Source of the DNA: Pipra filicauda
Lineage: Eukaryota > Chordata > Aves > Passeriformes > Pipridae
Direction: 5' to 3'
Length of the DNA stretch: 64,000 bases
Assembly: GCF_003945595.2 (NCBI RefSeq)
Contig: NW_024104365.1
Span: 5,489,049-5,553,048 of the forward strand
Under the pieces are notes generated by a model. It was given only the letters and a program-made list of their open reading frames with translations, ran no database searches and was not told where the DNA came from. The translations under genes and the position numbers were made by a program. Shown here piece after piece: positions 47,001 to 59,000 of this stretch. Every line of letters starts with the position of its first letter. The stretch's first letter is position 1.

Positions 47001-50000
47001 TTTTTCTTTTTTGTACCTCCTCACTGGCAGAGCACAAGACACTAAAAAGTCCTTTCTGTAGGATAAATACACTTAGTTGCAATCAAAACACCACTGTGTT
47101 ATCAACATTATTCTCGTACTGAATCCAAAGCACAATGCTGCACCAGCTACTGAGAATAAATGAACTCTATCCCCACTGAAACCAGGACAGTCACAAAAAA
47201 AGAATATGTAGCAAAAGTATTAGGATTTAATAGGAATATCCCTACACAGTGAAGGTACTGAACACTGGATTATTTTTCTAAATTATTTTCTCAGAATTAA
47301 AATGTGAATTTCGTTTACATGAATGCAAGAAACATGAAGTTGCAGAGTATGTGCGGCTTGTAGGGTGATGTCATGCAATTTTATAAGACTGTACATTCAG
47401 TTCAGTACTTATCTTGGTGCTCATTCTGAACATTGAACTGAATAGAAATTAAGGGTTGACAGTGTCTATTAGCATGGGAATTTTTTTTTTTAATGAGGTG
47501 ATTAGTGAGTTGAGGTTTGTGGGGCTTTTTTTGTTCATTGTTGTTCTAAATACTCTGTAGTTTTAACCAGTATGTATCCTTTATTTATTGAGGTGAATGA
47601 GATCTCTTTGATTGGGGAAAACCACAAGGATGTGGTCAGTATCTTGAAAGAGCTGCCTATTAAGGTGACAATGGTGTGCTGTCGTCCAGTAGCTCCCCTC
47701 ATCACTCAACCAGAAGTGCTAGAGAGTCTAAGTCTATCTGAGGTTCAGCTCACAGAAAAGGTATTGTGTCTTTAAAAGATCACTGAAAATTACTGTTTCC
47801 TTGAGGAAGAAACAGATCGAGTTCTTCTGCAAGATTAGAAATATGTTTTAATATTGTAGGACAAATAGGAAAAGGCAAATTATGTTTATCAGCCATTCTT
47901 TAGGCCACCAGAAGATGTCAATCCTGGTTGGTCATGGGCAGAAATATTCTGGGATGCAGGGCTGTCTGTCTGAGTAATGTACTTCTGTTCTGTAGGTGAG
48001 AGGTAGAGGTATGGCGAATCGAACTGTGTGTTGTTTAGAATCTGAGTATATTTATTCCGGTTTTAAACTTTGCTTTCTGGGTTTGTGTTGCACAGAACTC
48101 TGTGTGCATTCAGTGGCTGATGCTTCTGTCACTCATACTTGTAGAGCTCTTGGCAGTCTGATGAATTAAATATGTAGGAATGGCTGGCCTACAGTGTAGT
48201 ATGCAAAGCAATAACATTTATATGAAAAGAGACACAGTTAATTTTGAGTTCTGGGCAAGGCACCAAATTCAGTTTATAGGATCTAAGCTTTTCTATGAAA
48301 CCAAGTGAAGAACGTAGATGTCTGTGTATGTGTGCGTGTATTTTTTCTTTTATTGAATATTCTGACTACTATCAGTATTATTACATTTAGACATACCATT
48401 TAATAACAGATATTTCCTGTATATTTGAATGCATGTACTAATGAAGCTTTTTGAAGTTTTTCGTTTGACAGAAATTCCATTTTGTAAAAGTTTTTTCAGG
48501 GAGTACTTTCATATACTTACAGCAGGGCTATTTTGTTAAAAGGATATGTGAATTCTGTGCTAGGTTTATCAGACTTGTTTATTAAATCTGCTGGGGGCTT
48601 GAACTTCCTTTATGTCTAGTTCTGATCTTTTTTTTCATAAACAGAGTTTTGTCTCTGCATATTCACAAGGGTTTACATTTTATTGGTAAACATTTACTGT
48701 TTTTCTCAGGCTCACATAGAACTTGGATTCATTGGCTCCTCGGACACAGAGGGAACAGCTTTGGAAGCAGCTGACGAGGGTCAGAGTATGGAAGAGGTGC
48801 AAAGCTCATCTTTGGCAATGTGGGAAACAGAAGTACAGAACATTGAGCTGGAGAAAGGGAGTATGGGGCTTGGATTTAGCATATTGGACTATCAGGTAAC
48901 TTCTGCACTTCTTTGAATAGAGGGCAAAATACTTCGTATTTTTTGCATCTTACAGTGTGTCCCAAATATGTATTTTAAGGGTAAATGTTAATGGAAACCA
49001 AGCAATAGAGTAAAACTAATCACTAATTAGTTTTAGGCATCTCACTAATTGCATTACATATTCTTCTTTCTGTATTAAGACTACAGGTTCTAATGATGGT
49101 GGTAATACTGGTTCCAGAAAAACTGATAATCCGTTATATAATAGGGTCTTCAGAAAGCTGTCTAATAGTGACCCAGGGACAATGAATGATGTAGCCAGAA
49201 TATTCAGGGATTCAGCCATGTATTGTGCACCTGCAGTGAGGTGTTTAGGGCAAGATCCAATAAAGGACTTAGGTGCTTAAAGAAGGATTTACTAAAATCC
49301 AGAGCTGCAATTCCGAAATCCCTTGCTTAGCTGCAGTTTGTCCAGGATGTGCTTAAACATCTCCATTCATTTTGTATTTGACTTCAGAATTCCTGGATAT
49401 GTAAGCTATGATTCTTGATGTGTTCCAGTAAGCAGGTCAGTGTCTGTCTCTTGCCTGCACTTGGTCAGGATCTCCAAAACAAATGTTCCTCCTGTTCCCA
49501 GTTGTTCAGTGGATAACTTTTAATCTGACTTCAAGTATTTTCTCCCTATACTGTGGTCAGTATAGGCTTTTGGTGAGCTGTTTGGTGGTGGTGCAGGACC
49601 CAGTCTCCTTCCAGGTTTCTACTGGATCTTGTCCCTAGGAGTATATGCATTTACATCTGGAGATCACTTCCAGATGGAAATTGTGCCCCCAGGGCACTGC
49701 TTAGAATTAGCCTATGCCTTAGATTTTGCATTTGCACACTGATAAAAGTGAAGAGCAGTGTATTGTAATAATCTGAAGGATAAAGGCATAGTCAAGTGTC
49801 TGTTTTATGAAACAATGACTACTCTCTCATATGTTACTCATGATGCTGTGCAGTGAGATGTCATAGCTGAGCTGGAGTATTTGAAGTCTGTGTCAGTACA
49901 CAGTAAAGTATATTTTTGCTTCAGCCTCTTCTGAGCATTAACACAAATTGTGGGTGCGTAAGTCACTGGATTTTGTTTATGGATAATAGTACTAAAGGGC

Positions 50001-53000
50001 TGTGGAAACTGCCTTAAATTGGTTAATATATTTTTCAAATATGAATATGATTCTGTCTTACAGCTTTAGTTGGCTTTCTGAAACTTACCTTTTTTGATGT
50101 TATAGTATTGCGTTGTCCTATGTTGTCTTCTTTGACACGCAGTAAAAAAATTTCAGTTTGCCACTGAAGTTTCTGCCTTCACCTAAGATTGCGAACAATA
50201 AATTTACAGGGAGATTTATCTTTGTATTTCACTGTTTTCTTCAAATTTTCAATTAATTTTCAATGAACAGTGACTACAGTTAAGGATAGTTACAGCCATA
50301 CTAATACATTCCTCGTGTTTTATACAATGGCAGGCCTCTAGAAAAGTCTGCATAATTTCTTACCCTAAAGAAGACTGTCACATTGACTAGAGAGGTATTT
50401 ATTAAAAAAAAAAAAAGTGACATGTAGTGTCATCTAAAGTGACAGTGTAATTATCTGTTGTTAAAATAGTGAGAAAGATTTCGGTGTTCAAGCTCAAGCT
50501 CTATCTCCAGCAATGTTAGTGATATTACCACTTGTGAAGTGTTTTATAACTCCATGGCATTCTTCTTACTCCATTAACTGCCATCAGGAACACTTCTTTT
50601 CAGTGTCCTTCCCTCCTTTCCTCCTTCCCTCCCTCAACACTTCTCTCTCACACCAGCTTTCAGCAGTCTCCCAGTTTCTGCAGTTTTTACATGTTGCCTT
50701 GATGGTGTCCATCTTTTCAGATATATGTCTTGGCGTGGAAACTTGTTACAGCTTAGTGCCTGTTTGTGGATGTTTGGTTTTCTCTTACTTCTGCTATCAG
50801 TAAAGCTGTTCCATGATTATGTTTCTTGGTGTTCTTTTTTGTGTGCGCATTCAGGTGAACTGTGTCTTGGAATTATTAACATGATGTGCCTTGTAAATGT
50901 AGTTCTGTAAGAATCACACAGATGTTTTGCACCTGTGATAATTGTTATGACAGAAACATATGTTCCTGTTACTGGTATTTGATGTTAGCTTTTTTATAAA
51001 AATCGGTGCACCGGAGGATGGGAACTTCAAAACAGGTTTATTTTTTTTGAAACAAACACCATTTTGTTTTGTCTTGTTGATTAGAGTGCTGTATCCGTAT
51101 GTTCCTCTCTCACATAAAGTGTTTAATTAGTCATGCACAAGAACTTGCCTCTTAAGTGCTTTCTTAGTTGAGCAAGATCTGGTGCCATGAAGTATAAGAG
51201 AGTTATTGAAAGTCCTTTGTCCACTAAAATACACGTGTTACCTTTGCCCTAGCCTGCATTGCCCACTTGTATCCTCAGACCACTGAGTGTAAAGGAGGAT
51301 GGAGTCTGCAACATGTCGTTGCAGTAGGAAGTACTTGAATTTTGATATGTACAGACAACACTCTGCAATTAATAATATTCTTCAGCCTTCAACATCAATC
51401 AGCGATTATGAGATTTGCAAGCTCAAAAGTTGACTTGTACAATTTAGTAATACTTTATACTGGAGATACATGATGGGGCATCACCTAGAAAGGAGTAATA
51501 ATTTTCACATTGAAGAATTAAAAATAGGTGAAAGTATAAATGTATGGGCAGTACGGACTGGAGGGTTTGCTCCTGCTGAGGGTTCACCTGGAGGAGAGCT
51601 CTAGCTTCTTAATAACCCAACTCCCTTGGGTTAGTAAAAGTTCATAAATAAAAATTTGCCTCTCAGGACATAAAAGAGTAAATAAAATTAAATGCTTTTC
51701 TTCCTTTTATCTAATTAGGATCCTGTTGATCCAGCAAACACTGTAATTGTGATTCGCTCATTAGTTCCTGGAGGTGTGGCTGAGCAAGATGGCAGACTTC
51801 TTCCTGGAGATCGGCTTATGTTTGTCAACGATATCAATTTGGAAAATGGCAGCCTGGAGGAAGCAGTACAAGCACTGAAAGGAGCTCCAACTGGAACAGT
51901 TAAAATAGGAGTTGCCAAACCACTGCCTGTAAGGATTTGGGAATTCAATGGGTACTTTTCCTGTCATTTAAGCTGGTACATGCTGATCCTGTCTTCTGCA
52001 TACACTTTGTATGTTCTGGGGTATAACTGAGTGGCCCAGTTATTTCGTTGCATGTAGGAGCGGCCCGGGTAGTGTATGACTGATGTAGTGATTGCCTGAC
52101 CTAGCACACCTGTCTTGCAGCTGAGAAAACAGCAAAGCATCTTGCAACCAGCAGAGTCTTTCAGGGCTGAAAGTTGACAGGCACAGTTTTGTACACTGTA
52201 CACTTTACGTGGTTCTCTGAATGTGTTTGATGGGGACATAAAGTTAGGTTTATGTGGTTTGCCTGGAATTTACCTATTCCTTTGCTTTGCAAGGCATAGT
52301 GTATATGCAGTCTTTGTATTTAGACTGCACACTTTGTTTATGTAATAGTGTGTAGTCTTCAGTTTGTATACATCTAACTGATTTTTTCAGGCTTGATTTT
52401 AGACAGTAACCTGTAACGATTCAAAAAAGGAGGTTGAATGAGACCTAAGGTGACCAAGATAATGTATCAGTAAGGATGCTAGTGAACTAATGTCCCTGGT
52501 GTGCTAAATTCAAACCAGTAAAATGGCATTAGTTCATACATACAAGGAAGATACTTTTCTCTATATTTGTAAGCAAGCTCAAGTACAGTCTTAGAGATTC
52601 GTTTTTGCTTTTCATGAATTGATAATCTTATAATCCTTGTGGATGCAAATATCAAATTTTCATTCTTAGTAGATCTCTGTGGAGAGAGTGAGAGGGAATG
52701 ACTTGTTTAGGTCCCTTTTCACAGTAAGAGGGCACTTTTTAACTTGCTTTGTTAAATTCTTTTTTTGTAATGGACACTATATTAATGAAGTGTCTTGTAA
52801 GTCAAAAATTTTACACCGAAGATACCATTCTAAAAGAGAAAATGCATGGGGGGTTTTATTTTTGTTGCAAACAGTGGTAAACATTCAGCATTTGCACTTC
52901 AATATTTCATATATTATGCTTGCCAAGTAATTAAACATTGCAAATAATCACTGGTTTTTTGCAGTACTGGACAAATGCACCTACCATCAAATTATATTAG

Positions 53001-56000
53001 AAAAAGCTATTTGTTTATAGTCAGAATTATGTTTTGTCCTCTAGAGGCTGTTCCACCTGGCAGATACAATAGTAAAACACAGTGGATGAAGTCTTTCTGC
53101 CTGCAAATAAGATTGCTCTGTGGCTAGCAAGAATTTCAAGATCCCTGCTGTTAGGCTCTTTCTCTGGTGGCAGCTGTGGTGGCAGTTTTAGAATGTTTTT
53201 ATTAAGAACAGAAATTGAAAATGAGTTTAGACTAAGTTGTGGGCTCTGTGATATACCTGGATAGGCCTTTTTCATTACTTGGGGTTGTAAAACAAGGTGT
53301 GAAGCTGAATCAATTCAGTAAATCTGAAAAAAAAAATTGTCTCTTTAACTGCCCCGTACTGTGACTGTGATTGAAATGAACTCTGCTGCATTTGGAATCC
53401 ATTTGCTTTTCTAAACACCCCCTGACCCCTCCCTCCAGAATGCAGTCTGCACCTCCTGTGTCCAGGCCACTCATCCGACTCAGAGCTTCGTTCTTTCTGC
53501 AGCTTTCACCTGAGGAGGGCTATGTCTCTGCTAAGGAAGATTGTTTTTTCTACACTGCCCAGTCACTTGAGGAGGAGGGGCCAGCTGATGCAGCCCTCTT
53601 CCATGCTGAGCTGGCTCTGGTTAGTGGCCCAACTTACCAAAGATTTCTTCAGTCTTTGCGTTTTATAATGAAAGGAGTTGCTTTTTCACTATTCATGCTT
53701 TTTTTTTAGTGTTTACTCTCACCACATTACTCATCTACCATAGGTGGGATGGATCCTGACATGGTAGAAACTGGTATCTAGAGATGTTTGCATGAGCTGT
53801 GAATCTGTGAGACATTAATTGCTGGGGAAAAAAAGTATTTTGCTGATGTTTTCAAAAGTGCATGGCTATCCACATCTCCTTGCATGCACTGAGCGTCCCT
53901 TTGGAAATCTCACCTTGTGTAGAGAAATGTTCATGTGCTTATTTCCCTATGTATCATTTCTCTACCTTGAAAACTTTTTGGTACTCCCTTTTTGCATGTA
54001 ATCCAGCCTTACAAGGAATGCTGTCTATCTTCAAAAGCTGCAAACGCTTCCTTCTAATAATATTCTTCAGCCTTCAACATCAATCAGTGATTATGAGATT
54101 TGCAAGGTCAAAAGTTGTTCACTTGTATAAACAATGCGGCTTACCTGAGCATTCAGTGCCTTACATAGCCTAGAAGTTACCAATAAGAACTCAGATTAAA
54201 AAGGCACAGGAAATAGGACTCTACAAAAAAGCAAAAAAAACCCCTTCCAACCCCTTTTGAAGTCATTATACTGTCTTTTTGAGGACTTTAGCAGAGAAGC
54301 AGTTTCTACTAAACACCAGGACTCAGTTCGTTAGGAAAAAAACACAAAACCAAAAAAAAAAACCTGAAATGGATTCTTCCAGGATGAAAATATCTGCATT
54401 GCTACTTCCAGTAGATTTGTTGTTTTTTCACTCTTGCAAATGTCAAGCTGGTTTAATAACTTGCCTTTAAACAAGACTGCCTGGTTTTAATTCTGCAGTT
54501 TTTTATCTTTGTATAGTAGTTAGATAATAGTATTTGTCTTATTCCGTTCATTAAGAAGCATGAAGAAGACACACTGTATATTATAAATAACCCGTAATTA
54601 AAGATGTGTTGAAAAGATCAGATTAAAACTAAAGTATTTAAAAAACTCGACTTTCATCTGATTCATATTTAAAAAAATTAAACTTGTGAAAAAAGCAGTG
54701 AAAATATATGACATTAATAGAGTTGTCAGCTGTCTAATTAAATATGCAAAATATGAAACTAAATATGCAGTCACCCAGTTGATGTGGTTACAGAGTGCAC
54801 TTATGAGATCCTGGTTTTCATAGATAGATCTGCACTGAGATTCTACAGATCTGAATTTTCACAATACCTTTTAGGGCGTAGCTTTGGTAACGTTAGTGTG
54901 CATTTTCCAGACAATAAGCTGAGAGTAAGTTACAGCGAAGGAGCAATTTGAATTAGCTATTAAGTCTTTAGGCTCGAAATAATAAAAAAATTGATCGTTT
55001 TTACCACAAAAAGGAATCAGTGTGTCGGATCTCTGCAGATTGTTGCTATTGCTGTTGTGCATTTACTATAATGAATTCACAATGTGATTAACTAGAGGGG
55101 CTGGAAAACAAGTTAGATCCCATCTCTACAGATGAGTGCTTATATACAAGTTTATGGTATGTCATGGCTCTAAATTCTCTGATCATTTTGTTAGCATACG
55201 CTACTTTCTGGAGGTCTACCAGGGGAGATGAAATTATAATCAAAGTGTAGTTAAAAACACCATAAATTAGGTCTTTTATGACTTAATTTTATTCTAGTAT
55301 TTGAAAGTATGTGAGTCTTGAAAAAAAATCATGTTTCATTTAAAAAAGGGGCAAAAGATACTACCCATGTCCATGTCTGAAACTCTTTTAAAAACTTTAT
55401 TTCTCATATAAGAGGAATAGAAGAAATATAGAAATGTCCATAATAATCTTGTCGTCAAATGTAAAAATCATAAAAAAATCATGTAATAAATTTTTCTTAT
55501 AAATGTACTGTAAAGCATTATAATTTCCAAATGATTGTTTTTAAAAGAGTATAAAAAATAACTGAGCCTAAGAAGTTGAGTCGAGAGAACATTCCTGACA
55601 GGTGGTACCAAATGAAGCTCATTATTTTTTCCATGTTAATTTTTGTAACAGAAAATTCAAAAGAAAAATAAAAAGAAGCCCTAAAGAAATCCAAATATTC
55701 ACATCAGGAAATACACCAGAATTCTCCCAACACCTTGTACTTCTATTAACAGGCATGACCCTGCCTTAGCCCCGCAACTTATTCTGGTTGAGACTCTTGC
55801 TTTACTTCAGATATTCTTTGCAGCATTTAAAGATGTGGTAACACAGATTGTTACTGAAGCAGAAAATTTTCCTACTGTGCTGTGCAAATGTAACCTCAGT
55901 GTAAAACATGGAGTGAAAAAAAGAAAAAAAAACAAGAAAAGTGTCAGTCAGTATGGAGTGGCTGATGTGCATGTGTTTGGGGCTTATGTGGTGTGATGGT

Positions 56001-59000
56001 AACAGCCTGGCTGATTGAATTGCTTTTGTTGTTAGGTGGACTCCGGAGAGGCAGATCTAGCAGATGAGTCCACCTTTGAATCACAGTATTCTCTAGAGAG
56101 AGACGTCTTCCAGGATTCAGTGGCAGCTTTGCATCACAGCGCCTGTAGCGGTGAGGTGAACGACAGCTTCTCTCTTGCATTATCGACTTCCAAGGTAAAA
56201 AGGAGGATGGTTTTATCGAAGACAAACTTTGATTATAAGTGTGAACAGGCTATATTGTTAGATAGAAATGTTTCATGTCATCTTGGTTCAAAATGCGCTA
56301 TTTGTTACCAGGTTAAAGTTTTGTTTGGAGTATTGCTGATGTCTTACAGATCTCTGATGAAGAGAGAGGCAGATAGAAGGCTGAAAGCTTGGATTTTTCT
56401 TAGATAAAGCATGATTTAGCCATATAAAGTGTGGTGAGATGTTTGCAGTATTAAAGCTATGGTGAGCAGTTGGTAGAAAAACTTAATTGTTATTTAAGGC
56501 ATAGTAAGGAGTGGTAACACAAAATGACTGTGTTGTTCTACGGTATTTTACTATGAAAACAAGTGTAAGTTTTCATCTTAAGTTGTGCTTTTATGCTCCA
56601 TAGTTAGTATGTTAGTATGTTTTGAATGAAATTAAAAATAAATAAGTATATATCAAAACTCTGCTTCTAATCGTATTTAAAGTCAATAAATGAAGATTTA
56701 TTTAAGAGTATTACAAAAATCAGTAGCTATTTGTTGCTGGTCACATACCCATAATGACTTGATTGTTAGTATCAGAGATGTGTTTTGTTTCTCTCCATGG
56801 TTTTTTGTGTTCTTTTTTCTTGAGAATCTGTACATTTATTTTGCTAACCCAGAGCCTTCCAGTTCCATTCTCCCAGCAGTCATCTTTGAAAGCCACATTG
56901 TAGAAATTTCTTCCTGGGTTTGCAGTCTTTGGACTTTAGAATAGAGTAGCTGCTGCTTTTTCCTGCACACCTGAGCTTCAGTAAACTCCCTTTACGCCTT
57001 CTGGAGTATATTCAGCCTTTATCAGGCACTTGTTAGAAAACTAGATTCATCTTCTAATGGTTACTCCTAATCCACAGAAGAACACATCTCTGCAGTGCCA
57101 GTGGGACAGATTGCATTGTTTAACTCTGTAATTGTTACTTAAATGGATTATGCGTTTTGCATGCTTAGGAGCATTTTATGAGATAGAGACTGGATTTACA
57201 TTATATATCGCATTGAGAGGCTCTAGAAAGTCTTAAGCTATTTTCAGCATTGACTTAAAGATGGCTTTGGTTTATATGTTTTTTATAAAATACTATGGTC
57301 CTGACTTTTTAGTATTCATCTCTGTGCACCAGTATGAAGTGAATATTAAGTTCTCATCAAGTAACATACTCTGTGGTTAAGAGTGACTTCACAAAACAAA
57401 CACAGGGAGAAAATCTGGTCATAAAAGAAGACTTCTGAATCAAGTGAAATGCAGTAAAAATTGAAACAGTGCTATTTGATGTTGTGAGGAATGCAGATGT
57501 ATTTCAACTATTTCTGGCTGCAGGGCACTTGACATGTTCTGAATGTCACTTTGGTGTCATGTTTAAAATAATGATGAAAAGCATACTTAAAGTAATGCAA
57601 ATGCTCAGGCCACATATTGCTGTAGTTACAAATTCCTGAAATCGTGTTTTTCTTCAAAAATTACAGCATTGGCTTTTCTTTAAGTGAAACAGAAATAAAA
57701 ATGGGCATATACTGTGACTCTTATATGTACATATGGCATGTGAAATAAATGTTGAGTATGATCTGAGGCTTGTTTTCACTGATCTGGAAATGGATAAAAA
57801 GCAGACTTAAAAGTATATGTCCCAATTGTATTGGAAACGTGAAATAATTTAAATAGATTATCGTACTGGTGTTCTGTTCTCAGAAAGGTAGGAAATTATG
57901 TCACTGATTATATCATGCAGATTAGTGGTATTTAGGCTTTGCTCAATTATCTTCTCAGCTGTTACTTAAACCATTTATTTACAGGTAAACCTTTTTTGAT
58001 TCTTGGCTAGTGACAGAGCATACATGTATGCACTTAATAAAAGCTGACAAAAACTAATTCTAAGACCCTTGAGACTAAACACTGCAAAATATCCCCAGAT
58101 TCTGGGAAACATGTTTCCCAACTTTTTGGAAAAGTAATAGAACAATTAATAGGACCAGTGGAAAGACAGATGAAGGCAGTTGGTTTTGACACTTGTATTA
58201 TCATGGCTAGGCTTCGCGAACGAAGATTTGGGAAGGGCTCTACCCACGTTTGTTGCAAGCGCGTTGGTGGCTAAAAAGTCCAATACGAGACAGGCACGTC
58301 TGGTTGCAAAAGGCACAGCAGAAAGACTCCTTAGATGGTATATTCTGCAAGGCATGATTCTTTCTGTGTTGCCTTTTTCCTCAAGGGTCGTCCTGTGTGC
58401 TTTCACAAAAGCATCAGCAGCGTTATAGATGGTGTGTCTTCAGGTCTCCCGACTGGAGGCCAGAGTAGACCAGTTATGATGATCAATACGGCCAAGGCTG
58501 AGATGTTGTTTCAGGGAGCCCTTGTATCTTTTCTTCGGGGCTCCTCTCTTGCAGCAGCCAGTGGCAAGTTCACCGTAAAGCAAGATCTTAGGGAGGCGGT
58601 GGTCCTTCATCCTGGAGACGTGACCTGCCCATCGCAGCTGTGTTCTCATCAACATGGCCTCAATGCTTGTGACTGCTGCTTGTTCAAGAACAGACATATT
58701 AGTCACATAATCTGACCAGTGGATGTTTAGGATTGTACGGAGACAGCGTTGATGGAAGCATTGTAGGAGACGCAGGTGGTGGCGGTAGATGACCCATGAT
58801 TCAGATCCGTATAAGAGAGTAGACAGCACTATGGCTCTGTAAACACTGATCTTTGTACTTTTCTTCAGGTGTTTGTTTTGCCAAACTCTTTTATGAAGCT
58901 TTCTGAAAACACTGTATGCCTTTGCTAACCTGTTGTCTATCTCCCCATCAATCTTACCATCCGAGGAGATGAGGCTACCTAGGTAGCACTTGTATTAAAT

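Noticed and set aside
58146..58406. 86-codon minus-strand frame as a separate gene
   Set aside because: It is an alternative frame over the 3' end of the LINE fragment, whose own zinc-finger-like motif is in a neighbouring frame.
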